Shown here: piece by piece, positions 8,938-17,754 of the stretch | Numbering within the stretch: position 1 is the first letter of the stretch | Layout: each line of letters begins with the position of its first letter | DNA from: Elusimicrobiota bacterium | Lineage (GTDB): Bacteria > Elusimicrobiota > UBA8919 | Assembly: GCA_028718185.1 (NCBI GenBank) | Contig: JAQUMH010000007.1 | Coordinates: 61,608-125,607, forward strand | Reading direction: 5' to 3' | Length of the DNA stretch: 64,000 bases | The notes under the pieces: generated by a model | Database searches by the model: none | The model's input: the letters and a program-made list of their open reading frames with translations, nothing else | What the model was told of the DNA's origin: nothing | Made by a program: the position numbers and the translations under genes

Positions 8938-10889
8938 TGCTTTATATGTTTACAATCGTAAAGATATGCTCCTCTCTTATATCCCCACCAAACAACTTCC
9001 CTACACCAGTCTTCCCAAGATAACCATTTTTTTGTTGAACAATCTATTTCATAATAGTACTTACCTTTTTTAAGTGAAATATCTTTCCCGACTAGCTTAG
9101 CATTATAAATATCCCAAATGTTATAAGATAGACTCATTTTAATATTTTTATCTTGAAATGGCATTTTCAATAAATTTTTATTAAAAGTAATTGTTTCGTG
9201 TAGAATGCTTTTATCGCTGTTTTTTTTCCTTTGCACTAAATATTTGCTGATTAATTGCTCTGCTTCTTTGTAAAATTCCTGAAATTTATTTTCTGTGCAT
9301 AATTTAATCAGCATAAATTCATCTGCAGGCCACCAAATATTCAGCCACTCTTTTGATTTACAAAACTCAGTCCCTCCACATTGAATATCTTTAGCTTTAC
9401 TATAAAAAAATGAGTATATATTGTCTATTATCGGTAAGCTTTTATTGTGAGTCATAAAGATTTCAATTAACTCCTCATATTTTAGCGAATAAATTCTATT
9501 TAAAACGATAAAAGGAACTTGCAGAAGTTTATTAAAGTACAATAAAGATACCATCCATCCAAATATTCTTGCTCTAATCCATTCATCTTTTGGCATAGAT
9601 TTTGTTCCAATTACTAAACGTTGTGTTTCCTGAACTTCATCCGTATCTGATATACTACCGTGAATATTTATAAGTTTTGTTTCTATTATCTTTAAACTAT
9701 ACTTTTTCTGATAATTCTTATTGTCCATTTCAGAATTTGTAAGTATAGATAAATTATTGAATTGAATTCTATTATGTTGTCCATTTTCAATTATAGAAGA
9801 AACACCTTCTGTAAAAGTTTTATATGTTTCACAAGGAAGCCCTAAAATAACATCAGTGAAGGTTTCAATGTGTTCTTTATTAAACAATTTTTGAAGTTTA
9901 TAAAATGTTTCTATTGATATATTCGTTCGTTTTATACTTTTGAGTGTTTCAGAATTAACTGACTGAAATGCAAGTGAAACACCCTTACTTAATCCGGCAT
10001 CTGACATTATTTTATAAATATTATATATTCTCATTGTTGAATTTTTAGTATTTTGAACTGAAAATACGATAGGGTACCCATATTTCTTTTTATTTTTTGC
10101 TAAATATTTTACTATTTCAATATCTTTCGGAAAAATCCCATAATTTGCATCACAACAAAATATAAATTCTATTTTATTACGACTGAACCAGTCGATTTCA
10201 CTACTAAGACGTTCAAAAGAATATGTACATATTTTATTCTGAATAACAGATCCCCACACGCAATAAGTACAAGAAAATGGACAACCACGATTTGTTTCCC
10301 ACAAACCAACCCAATTCTCTTTAGGATTCGCGTCCATTAAAGGTTTAAATATGTCATTAGTATATGGTGAAGGTATTTCATTAAGATCTGAAATCCTCTC
10401 ACATGTTAACTTTTTTATATATTTTCCTTTATCGTCAATGTATGCTATTGATGGTACTTCTTCCCAATTTCGTTTTTCGTAATTACGCAATATTGATAAA
10501 AAAGATTTTTCACCTTCACCTATACATGCAATATCAATTATTGTGTTTTTCTTTAGAAAATATTCAGTATTATTTATAGGTATTTCTGGTCCACCAAAAA
10601 CAATAATCGTTCCAGGTTTGTTTTTCTTTACCATTTTTGCTATTTCTAATGATATTTTGATGTTCCAAGTATATACACTAAAAAATACAATATCCGCATC
10701 GGAAAGTTGCTGTAAAGCTAATTTAATTGGAATTCTTTTATAAATAGGAATTAAAAATTCATAATTAGTTTTTCTGGTAAGATATTTTTCAGCATATGCT
10801 TGAAGAATACCAACTGTGTATGGAAAATAATTTTGGTTTGAAAAACTGTTATTAATCTGGACTAAACCAACCTTAACTTTATCTTTCAT
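8934..10889 (-). CDS. B12-binding-type radical SAM protein with long C-terminal extension
   Basis: The protein is 651 aa, the longest radical SAM protein here. The cobalamin-type domain spans about residues 5-150 (VFGGPEIPI near 97, IGEGEKSF near 123). The radical SAM motif is C203, C207 and C210 (CPFSCTYC), with ILGLPCETY further on. The last 250 residues are rich in tryptophan and tyrosine and end in a WLSWEDWCREVVWWGYKRG stretch; I do not recognise this as a named domain. I have seen similar layouts in class B radical SAM proteins of unknown substrate. It overlaps both neighbours by ATGA, so it was probably co-inherited with the HemN-like protein and the SDR. Confidence 0.82.
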   Translation of the reverse strand: MKDKVKVGLVQINNSFSNQNYFPYTVGILQAYAEKYLTRKTNYEFLIPIYKRIPIKLALQQLSDADIVFFSVYTWNIKISLEIAKMVKKNKPGTIIVFGGPEIPINNTEYFLKKNTIIDIACIGEGEKSFLSILRNYEKRNWEEVPSIAYIDDKGKYIKKLTCERISDLNEIPSPYTNDIFKPLMDANPKENWVGLWETNRGCPFSCTYCVWGSVIQNKICTYSFERLSSEIDWFSRNKIEFIFCCDANYGIFPKDIEIVKYLAKNKKKYGYPIVFSVQNTKNSTMRIYNIYKIMSDAGLSKGVSLAFQSVNSETLKSIKRTNISIETFYKLQKLFNKEHIETFTDVILGLPCETYKTFTEGVSSIIENGQHNRIQFNNLSILTNSEMDNKNYQKKYSLKIIETKLINIHGSISDTDEVQETQRLVIGTKSMPKDEWIRARIFGWMVSLLYFNKLLQVPFIVLNRIYSLKYEELIEIFMTHNKSLPIIDNIYSFFYSKAKDIQCGGTEFCKSKEWLNIWWPADEFMLIKLCTENKFQEFYKEAEQLISKYLVQRKKNSDKSILHETITFNKNLLKMPFQDKNIKMSLSYNIWDIYNAKLVGKDISLKKGKYYYEIDCSTKKWLSWEDWCREVVWWGYKRGAYLYDCKHIKQ

Positions 10890-12265
10890 TTTCTTTTTGC
10901 ATATTTATCAAAAACACGACAGACTTGAGCTGTGAAATGTTTTCCAAGCTCTGTAAGAACAATCATCTTTTCTGAAATATTTAATAAACCATCTTTGATA
11001 AATTCATCTAACATAGTTATTTCTTTATTAAAATATTCCTGATAATCAATATCATATCTTTTCTCTATTTCATCAAAATCAACAGAAAAATATGTTCGTA
11101 AATTATGTATGACGTCACGTCTAATAATATCGTCATTATTTAGTTTATAACCACGATAAATAGGAAATTTGCCTTTCGTAATATCAGTTTCATAATCTGC
11201 TAACGGATAAACATTTTGGAAATAATATTCAGATGTAATAGTGCTTGCACTGCCAGAACCAAGTCCAATTATATCAGAATATCTTCCTACTGTATAACCC
11301 AAGGAATTCCAATGTAATGTTTTGTCTTTGAGTGCTTTTGCTAAATCATCTGTAGGTTTTGTAAAATGTTCTAAACCTATACGCATATAACCATTATTTT
11401 CAAGAGTTTGTATAGTTTCATGAAAAATACTTATTTTTTCCCTTTCGCCGGGAAAATCAGATTTATTCATCAATCTTTGATGTCTTTTAATATCAGGTGC
11501 ATAATGAAGTTTTAAAAGTGAAACACGATCGGGAGATAGTCCTATAACACTATTAATTGTTTTTTTGAAGGATTCCTTGGTTTGTCGTGGTAATCCCCAC
11601 ATAATGTCAAAATTGATTCCATGAAAATATTCTCTAATTTCAGAAGTCAGCAAATCTTCAACTAATTTTTGAGGTTGTATTCTGTTAATAGATCTTTGAA
11701 CATTAAGATCAAAATCTTGTATTCCAAAAGATATTCTATTAATACCTTTTGAGTGATAATATCTTAACATATCTATTGTAACAGCGCGAGGATCTATTTC
11801 AATAGCGAATTCACTTAATTTTTTTATGTTAGCTATTGTTTTGAGTTTTTTTAAGAGTTGATTAAATTCTTCTTCATGCAACATAGTAGGAGATCCTCCA
11901 CCCAAGTGGATTTCTCTAAAATTAGGAGTAATTGAATATTTATCAAATATATTATGAAGTAAATCTATTTCACGATAAAGATAATTCAAATAATTTTTCA
12001 CACATCCATAATCATTTGTAACAAAGGTATGACAAGTACAATAAAAACATTGTTTTTGGCAAAACGGAATATGTACATACAACAAGAGAGGAATATCTTT
12101 TTTTAATATATTTAAATTTTTCAATGCATTTCTATATTCTTCATCTTTAAAATTATCAGACCAAAAACTTTTATGCGGATACTCTATATACATAGCATAT
12201 AAATCACTATATTTTTTAACTAATCTTGTTATCACATTTACATCTATTTTCTTAACTATATTCAT
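10886..12265 (-). CDS. hemN: HemN-type radical SAM protein (coproporphyrinogen III dehydrogenase family)
   Basis: The protein is 459 aa, almost the length of E. coli HemN (457 aa). The YVHIPFC motif leads into C69, C73, C76 and C78, the CxxxCxxCxC pattern of genuine HemN rather than the shorter HemW. GGGSPT (usually GGGTPT), IEIDPR, GIQDF, FDIMWGLPRQT and IRRDVI all align with HemN from memory, and the C-terminal winged-helix part is present. The expected reaction is oxygen-independent oxidative decarboxylation of coproporphyrinogen III in haem synthesis. Its place inside a radical SAM/glycosyltransferase operon raises the alternative that it is a recruited paralogue. No other haem gene is near. 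Confidence 0.75.
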   Translation of the reverse strand: MNIVKKIDVNVITRLVKKYSDLYAMYIEYPHKSFWSDNFKDEEYRNALKNLNILKKDIPLLLYVHIPFCQKQCFYCTCHTFVTNDYGCVKNYLNYLYREIDLLHNIFDKYSITPNFREIHLGGGSPTMLHEEEFNQLLKKLKTIANIKKLSEFAIEIDPRAVTIDMLRYYHSKGINRISFGIQDFDLNVQRSINRIQPQKLVEDLLTSEIREYFHGINFDIMWGLPRQTKESFKKTINSVIGLSPDRVSLLKLHYAPDIKRHQRLMNKSDFPGEREKISIFHETIQTLENNGYMRIGLEHFTKPTDDLAKALKDKTLHWNSLGYTVGRYSDIIGLGSGSASTITSEYYFQNVYPLADYETDITKGKFPIYRGYKLNNDDIIRRDVIHNLRTYFSVDFDEIEKRYDIDYQEYFNKEITMLDEFIKDGLLNISEKMIVLTELGKHFTAQVCRVFDKYAKRK

Positions 12266-12285
12266 ATTTTTCTATCTAAAGATAT

Positions 12286-13710
12286 TTACATATTAACAGA
12301 TATCGCTTTCTTTGCTTTTTGTTCAGCAATTAAATTATCACATTTAATTCTAAATTCTTGCAAGTATTTTATTTCCAATTTATATGGTTTAATAAAAAAC
12401 TGTCTATAATTTATCATATAAAGAGCATCTGACTTATAGAAATCATTAGGATCAATACCAACAAATAGATTGTCTTTTAATGCTTGATTAAATAATTCTG
12501 TGCCAGGATATGGTATAATATTTTGGAGGTATATTCTGTCAACGTCTATTTCTCTAATCATATTATAGGTATCCATTAATGTCTCTTCTGTTTCTTCCGG
12601 CATTCCAATAATAAAAAATGCTCTTACATATAATTGCTTATACTTTTTTGTAAGATTTACAACTTCATAAATTTTTTCTTTATTAAGATGTTTCTTCATT
12701 ACTTTATTTCGGATAAAATCAGAACCACTTTCTATTGCTAATGAAATCCTCACCAAACCTGCTGAAACCATAATATCTAATATTTCCTCATCCATAGTAC
12801 CTGTAGCAATCCCATTTGGCGTTTCAAATTGAATATTCAATTTTCTTTTGATAATTTGATTGCATATTTCAATTACATGTGATTTTTTAAGAGTAAAGTT
12901 GTCATCCATAAACGAAAAATGTCTATGGTCATATTTATTATACAAATATTCTATTTCATCTACTACATTTTTAGGTGATCTCGCTCTCCATCTCGGTCCC
13001 ATAACCATAAACATAGAACAAAAATTACAATGATTAGGACAACTCCTACTAGATATAATTGGAATTGAAGTATTAATAGAAAGTTTCTTAGGATTATGCC
13101 AATTCGAAGTATCAACATAATAGTCTTTTAAATCTATTATATCGTATGCCGGAAAAGGAATTGTATCAAGATTTTTAATGAAATGTGTTTTAGGGTTAAC
13201 AATTACTTTTCCGTTTTTTCGGAAAGCAAAACCATCTATCTTTTCAAATTCATAACTTTTATCTTTCAAAGTATTAACAAGTTGCAATATTGACTGCTCT
13301 GCTTCACCTAAAACAAGCCAATCAATAGATGGACAATTACTTAATATTTCAAATGGATAAATGGTAGGATGAATCCCACCTATTACTACAGGAATATGTT
13401 TATATTTTTCTTTAATTAATATTGAAAATTTTAATATATCAGGAAAATGACCGGAAAACAAACATCCGAATCCAATCAGTTCAGGATTAAAATCTGAAAT
13501 TGTATTAATTAATAAATTCTCGTAAAACGTGTAAAACTTTTTAGGATTTTCCAGCTCCTCAAACTTAAAAGTTTTCATATCTAATATTTTTATTTCTTCA
13601 CCGTTATTCTGTAATACAGCAGCTAAATATAACAGACTAGAAGGAATATAATATTCTCTACTATTATAATATGGTAATGGTGTAGGTGGATTAACTAAAA
13701 GTATTCTCAT
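12286..13710 (-). CDS. B12-binding-type radical SAM protein
   Basis: The protein is 474 aa. It starts MRILLVNPPTPLPYYNSREY, the typical opening of a cobalamin-type domain whose strand ends in NPPTP, followed by VIGGIHPTI near 109 and VLGEAEQSI near 133. The radical SAM cysteines are C224, C228 and C231 (CPNHCNFC), with DDNFT and IGMPEETEE further on. In overall pattern it is close to the protein encoded at 289-1758 (both have SxDDNFTL and YPGTELF). Substrate unknown. It lies 5 bp after the gene at 13716-15041. Confidence 0.84.
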   Translation of the reverse strand: MRILLVNPPTPLPYYNSREYYIPSSLLYLAAVLQNNGEEIKILDMKTFKFEELENPKKFYTFYENLLINTISDFNPELIGFGCLFSGHFPDILKFSILIKEKYKHIPVVIGGIHPTIYPFEILSNCPSIDWLVLGEAEQSILQLVNTLKDKSYEFEKIDGFAFRKNGKVIVNPKTHFIKNLDTIPFPAYDIIDLKDYYVDTSNWHNPKKLSINTSIPIISSRSCPNHCNFCSMFMVMGPRWRARSPKNVVDEIEYLYNKYDHRHFSFMDDNFTLKKSHVIEICNQIIKRKLNIQFETPNGIATGTMDEEILDIMVSAGLVRISLAIESGSDFIRNKVMKKHLNKEKIYEVVNLTKKYKQLYVRAFFIIGMPEETEETLMDTYNMIREIDVDRIYLQNIIPYPGTELFNQALKDNLFVGIDPNDFYKSDALYMINYRQFFIKPYKLEIKYLQEFRIKCDNLIAEQKAKKAISVNM

Positions 13711-13715
13711 AAATT

Positions 13716-15041
13716 TTAAATATGGGCTAATCCCGCTTCTTTGAGTTTTGTTTGTAATTCCAAATAGTTATTAATTATTTTTTCTTTATTGAAACCCTTA
13801 CCCCACGGTGCATGTTCTTTATATTCGAAAGTAAGAGTAGGCATCTCATTTTCATATCTGCCATACATATGCATAGTTTTTGTCCAATCAGTATTTATCT
13901 TTTTAATTCCAAATTTATCCGGGTTGTTATATATTTCTGTTCCCGGTCTTATAGTTAATAGTGATAAATAAACTATGTCGGGAGAAGTATCTTTAATAAA
14001 TGCCCATGTTTGCTCAACTATATCTTCAGGTTCCCCTGGTAACCCAATAATCATATAAATTCTGCATTCAATGTCATTTTGTTTTAAAAGTTTTATAGAT
14101 TCTTTTGCTCGCTTAATATCTATTTTTTTATTTATATAATTTAATGCTTTTTTAGACACACTTTCAACACCAAAACACATTGTTACACATCCTGATACTC
14201 TTGCCAACTTGGCTAGCTCGGGAGTAATTCCATCTACTCTACACTGACCGCGCCATATAATTCCAGTTTTACCAATTGCTTCCAAATACGAAATCGCTTT
14301 TTTAGGATTTGGTGGTATACCAATTTCATCGAGTAAACTAATACCTTTCAAACCATAATCGCGTTTCAAATACTCAATCTCAGATTTGATAAGTTGAGGC
14401 GTTCTATAACGTATCCCCGGACTATATTCTTTTACTTGCGGCATAGCACAAAAATAACAATTATATGGACAACCCCTACTAAATATCACAGTCGTGCCTA
14501 ACAAATTCTCGTATCCTTTTTTATTTTTTAAGGTCATCAGTCCTTTTCTGGCTATTGTTGATTTTGGCAGATATTTTCTAAGCGGGTATGGGTAAAGGTT
14601 TATATTTACAGATGATGTCTGTTTATAGATTTTATTTAGCTTTAAATTCATTATGTCTGTTATTGCCTGAATTATAGAATTTTCACCATCTCCGATAATA
14701 AGAGAATCATAAGTTTTTAAACATTCCTTTTGAAACATAGTAGCATGAGGTCCACCTGCAATATGTTTTGCTTTAGGATATCGCTCACGCAAATTATGGA
14801 CTATTGACAACTGTTCTTCATAATCAAGCGTATAAACAGAATGAAGATATGCATCACACTCCGGTATGTGATAAATTGCAAATTCCTTTTTTATTCCTCT
14901 CAAATCAATTAGAAATAAATTAAGTTTATTGCCAAAATGAGATTCCAAAACAGTTAATATCTGAAAATGGGTATGAGGATCACCCTTAAAAGGATCATAT
15001 AAATACTCACTGCTTGGCAAAATAAATCCAACATTTAACAT
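13716..15041 (-). CDS. B12-binding-type radical SAM protein
   Basis: The protein is 441 aa. The N-terminal domain is cobalamin-type (IAGGPHATMF near 94-103, IIGDGENSI near 115). The radical SAM cysteines are C191, C195 and C198 (CPYNCYFC), with GLPGEPED and IRPGTEIY further on. It is the first gene after the hairpin-rich gap at 15066-15189 and so heads the radical SAM half of the operon. The reaction is unknown; a methyl or one-carbon transfer or a radical rearrangement of a glycan precursor is an inference from family and context. Confidence 0.84.
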   Translation of the reverse strand: MLNVGFILPSSEYLYDPFKGDPHTHFQILTVLESHFGNKLNLFLIDLRGIKKEFAIYHIPECDAYLHSVYTLDYEEQLSIVHNLRERYPKAKHIAGGPHATMFQKECLKTYDSLIIGDGENSIIQAITDIMNLKLNKIYKQTSSVNINLYPYPLRKYLPKSTIARKGLMTLKNKKGYENLLGTTVIFSRGCPYNCYFCAMPQVKEYSPGIRYRTPQLIKSEIEYLKRDYGLKGISLLDEIGIPPNPKKAISYLEAIGKTGIIWRGQCRVDGITPELAKLARVSGCVTMCFGVESVSKKALNYINKKIDIKRAKESIKLLKQNDIECRIYMIIGLPGEPEDIVEQTWAFIKDTSPDIVYLSLLTIRPGTEIYNNPDKFGIKKINTDWTKTMHMYGRYENEMPTLTFEYKEHAPWGKGFNKEKIINNYLELQTKLKEAGLAHI

Positions 15042-15065
15042 AGTATTTTTTTATCTAATGAATCT

Positions 15066-15189
15066 CCCTGCGGCTTGCCGCAGGGTATCAAGGTATTACC
15101 CCGCACAGTTTTGTCTGCGACAAAACTAGACGTGGGGGTTCTCCTTTTCTTTATCCCCGTAGCAAGCTACGGGGTATTGTGAAGGAGAA
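15066..15189. repeat. Cluster of three strong hairpins between Nudix and radical SAM genes
   Basis: Three inverted repeats lie in the 162-bp gap. The first is a perfect 9-bp stem with a TT loop (15066-15085, CCCTGCGGC/GCCGCAGGG). The second has 9-bp arms AGTTTTGTC/GACAAAACT around TGC (15107-15127), extended outside by ACCCC/GGGGT. The third is a 9-bp stem with an AA loop (15155-15174, CCCCGTAGC/GCTACGGGG), extended by TTCTCCTT/AAGGAGAA (15139-15146, 15182-15189). They are far richer in GC than the surroundings. They could stabilise or attenuate the transcript between the sugar block and the radical SAM block, or be members of a mobile hairpin family. No T-run follows on the minus strand, so a simple intrinsic terminator is unlikely. 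Confidence 0.8.
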
Positions 15190-15203
15190 TAAATTGTTTA
15201 ATA

Positions 15204-15782
15204 TTATGCTTTGTTCAAAATTATTTTTGAAAGTAATAATGCAGTAATACTGCCTATAGCAATAATGTCTCCTTTTTTTATTGCATTAATGGTTTCTTGT
15301 TCATCCATCAAAATAATTTTTGTTTCTTCAAGATCTTTTGAAGTCGGTTTTGCTATTTGTCTAACATTTGCAGCAAAAAAGAAATTAACTTTTCCACAAC
15401 CATAGTTATTATGTAAAGGAAAAGTTCCAAATGAATACCATTCTTCTGAAGAATATCCAGTTTCTTCTAATAACTCTCGCTGAGCTGCATGTAAAGGAGA
15501 TTCCCCTTTTTCTATTACTCCTGCAGGCAAAACAACGCTAACTCTACCAAAACCATGTTGATATTGTTCTAACATAACTGTCCTGCCTTCTTCATTTCGA
15601 GATACTACTACAACACACTCAGGCAGATATATCTGATAATAATCATCTATTATTCTTCCATCAGGTAATTTTATGCGTTGGACTGAAATAGAAAGTCTAT
15701 TTTCAACAACAAGAATATCTTTAGTCTCAATAACTTCCCATAAAACATCCGGATTTTTTGACATAATTTCATCTTTATCCAT
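15204..15782 (-). CDS. Nudix hydrolase (ADP-ribose pyrophosphatase type)
   Basis: The protein is 192 aa. The Nudix box is GVIEKGESPLHAAQRELLEE followed by TGY, which fits GX5EX7REUXEEXGU. The preceding residues (VVSRNEEGRTVMLEQYQHG) match the ADP-ribose/NDP-sugar pyrophosphatase subgroup. It should hydrolyse a nucleoside diphosphate linked to another moiety, plausibly a nucleotide sugar given its place at the end of a nucleotide-sugar block. It lies 8 bp from the SDR gene upstream. The sequence does not distinguish ADP-ribose from GDP-sugar substrates. Confidence 0.85.
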   Translation of the reverse strand: MDKDEIMSKNPDVLWEVIETKDILVVENRLSISVQRIKLPDGRIIDDYYQIYLPECVVVVSRNEEGRTVMLEQYQHGFGRVSVVLPAGVIEKGESPLHAAQRELLEETGYSSEEWYSFGTFPLHNNYGCGKVNFFFAANVRQIAKPTSKDLEETKIILMDEQETINAIKKGDIIAIGSITALLLSKIILNKA

Positions 15783-15790
15783 AAAATATT

Positions 15791-16750
15791 TTAATTTAAT
15801 TTAAAATAATTTCTATACCATTTAATAGTTTTATTTATTCCGTCATCCAGGGATACTTTTGGTAACCATCCGAACAGATCTTTAACTTTACTTATATCAA
15901 GACAAATCTTTGTTTTTATGCTGGGTTTTGAAAGATCGTATTCGATTCTGATATTATTACCTGAATATTTAATAATTTTTTTAACCAAATTGCCCACAGA
16001 AATTGCACTGCCGTATCCTACATTAAAAATCTCATATTTGTTTTTCTGCTGCTTAATTGCTATTTTAATAAAATCCACCAGATCTGAAATAAATAATAAA
16101 TCCCGTTCTTCATTACCATCTCCCCAAACTATAATTTTACCACCTTCCTTAGCTGTCATAACTTTTGTTATTGTTGCACCAAATACGTGTGACTTCTCAA
16201 GGTCATATTTATCAAAAGGACCATATATATTGGAATGTCTTAGAACAGTATATTTAGTAGAACCAATTCGTGAATAAAATTCACACATTTTTTCATTATA
16301 AACTTTTGTCCAAGCTCCGCCAAAATAACTTGGGTTGATTTCATCATTTGCATTAAAATCAGTCTCTTTAACAGGAAAATCGCTTGATTGATACATAGTC
16401 GTACAACTTAAAAATACAACATTAGATATATTATAATCACAAGCTGTCCTAAATATAAGAGCGTTCATAATTGCATTATCAGTAACATGATAATATGGTT
16501 TTGAAACAATTTCCTTGGCACCGGATGTTGTTGCAGCTGCCTGAATAACAATGTCCATTCCTTTTATCACCGATTTAACATCATTATTATTGGTAAGGTC
16601 AGTTTTAATCATATTTATTTTAGAATTTTTTAGCGGTTCTGATTTGAAATATGTTCCATAGACATCATAATCACCGATGTCTGCCAATGTTTCAGCAATA
16701 TTTCTACCTATAAAACCAGTACTGCCACAAATAAGAACTTTTCTTTTCAT
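15791..16750 (-). CDS. Extended SDR (GDP-fucose synthase/epimerase-like) lacking the catalytic Tyr
   Basis: The protein is 319 aa from ATG 16750, which overlaps the upstream stop by four bases (ATGA); a GTG at 16759 is less likely. GSTGFIGRN is the NAD(P)-binding motif. The segment SYFGGAWTKVYNEK (141-154) aligns with the SNFGYSYAK segment of GDP-fucose synthases as I recall it, which puts Gly145 at the catalytic Tyr position while Lys149 is kept. A Tyr is present three residues earlier, but its spacing is wrong for YxxxK. It is a paralogue of the next gene upstream (similar HSNIYGP/ASNIFGP and RDLLFISD/RDVLYSED blocks). Expected role: nucleotide-sugar modification, possibly by altered chemistry. 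Confidence 0.8.
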   Translation of the reverse strand: MKRKVLICGSTGFIGRNIAETLADIGDYDVYGTYFKSEPLKNSKINMIKTDLTNNNDVKSVIKGMDIVIQAAATTSGAKEIVSKPYYHVTDNAIMNALIFRTACDYNISNVVFLSCTTMYQSSDFPVKETDFNANDEINPSYFGGAWTKVYNEKMCEFYSRIGSTKYTVLRHSNIYGPFDKYDLEKSHVFGATITKVMTAKEGGKIIVWGDGNEERDLLFISDLVDFIKIAIKQQKNKYEIFNVGYGSAISVGNLVKKIIKYSGNNIRIEYDLSKPSIKTKICLDISKVKDLFGWLPKVSLDDGINKTIKWYRNYFKLN

Positions 16751-17733
16751 TTTTTCCACTTTTTTTTGTTCTCAAGCCACCACTTAACAGTTTTTCCAAT
16801 ACCATTTTCGGTAGTGTATAATGGTTCCCATCCAATATTTTTTTTCGCTTTTGAGATATCAAGTGCCCTGAATTTAATTGTAGTCGGTTTATTAAGATCA
16901 TATTTGATTTTAGAAGGTTTGTGTTCGGCATATTTCAGAGACCATTTAACAACTTCACCGACAGTAGTTTTATTTCCTGAACCGATATTAAAGGTATCAT
17001 ATTTTATTTTATCATTGTTCAGGATCATAACAATTGCTCTCGCAAAATCTTCGGAGTAAAGAACATCCCTTGTAACATTAGAACTACCCCAGACTTCAAA
17101 AGGGTCCATCTTATCAACTGCTTTTCGAATGATTGCCGGGATAAAATATGATCTTGATAAATCAAAACTTGCATAAGGTCCAAAAATATTAGATGCCCGG
17201 ACATTAATAATTTCCATTCCTGTTTTTTCATGCCAAAATTGGCAAAGTTTTTCTACAAATCTGGATATCCAGGCTACACCAAAATAAGCAGAGTGTGGAT
17301 CTTTGTTCATATCTAATTCTTTTTCTTTAATATATCCTTCAAACTCCTGATATATGGTTGCTGTGCCTATATATACTACACGCTTAACATTTTCAAAATA
17401 AAACGTCTCAAGCATTTGAGTGTTCATTATTACATTGTCATTTATATACACCCATGGCTGAGAAGTCATCAGTTTAGAACCCGCTGAATTTGATGCTGCC
17501 ATAATTGCACAATCACATCCTTTTACCATTCTTCTGCAATCTTCTTTTAACCTCAAATCACCTTTTATATATTCAACTCGCGTGTGTTTAATAAAAGGCA
17601 TTGTTTGTCTATAGGATGCCTTAATTCTTGTATTAGGATAATTATCAATAAGGTACTGCATAATAGCAGCGCCAACAGAACCGGTAGCTCCTGCTAAAAA
17701 AACTAACTTGTTATTTAAATATGTTGATTTCAT
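16747..17733 (-). CDS. Extended SDR (epimerase-like) lacking catalytic Tyr and Lys
   Basis: The protein is 328 aa. GATGSVGAA forms the dinucleotide site. The segment AYFGVAWISRFVEK (149-162) aligns with the neighbouring SDR and places Val153 at the catalytic Tyr and Ser157 at the Lys position, so the standard YxxxK proton relay appears lost. The fold otherwise looks complete, with the usual NIFGP and RDVLYSED blocks. It may bind a nucleotide sugar and use different chemistry, or serve as a partner for the adjacent SDR. It lies 21 bp after the UxaA-type gene and overlaps the next gene by ATGA. Confidence 0.8.
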   Translation of the reverse strand: MKSTYLNNKLVFLAGATGSVGAAIMQYLIDNYPNTRIKASYRQTMPFIKHTRVEYIKGDLRLKEDCRRMVKGCDCAIMAASNSAGSKLMTSQPWVYINDNVIMNTQMLETFYFENVKRVVYIGTATIYQEFEGYIKEKELDMNKDPHSAYFGVAWISRFVEKLCQFWHEKTGMEIINVRASNIFGPYASFDLSRSYFIPAIIRKAVDKMDPFEVWGSSNVTRDVLYSEDFARAIVMILNNDKIKYDTFNIGSGNKTTVGEVVKWSLKYAEHKPSKIKYDLNKPTTIKFRALDISKAKKNIGWEPLYTTENGIGKTVKWWLENKKKWKK

Positions 17734-17754
17734 AATGCTTTCTTTATAACCAAT

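Noticed and set aside
1..15041. A cobalamin riboswitch controlling the B12-type radical SAM genes
   Set aside because: Gaps between these genes are too short and I found no B12-box-like sequence.
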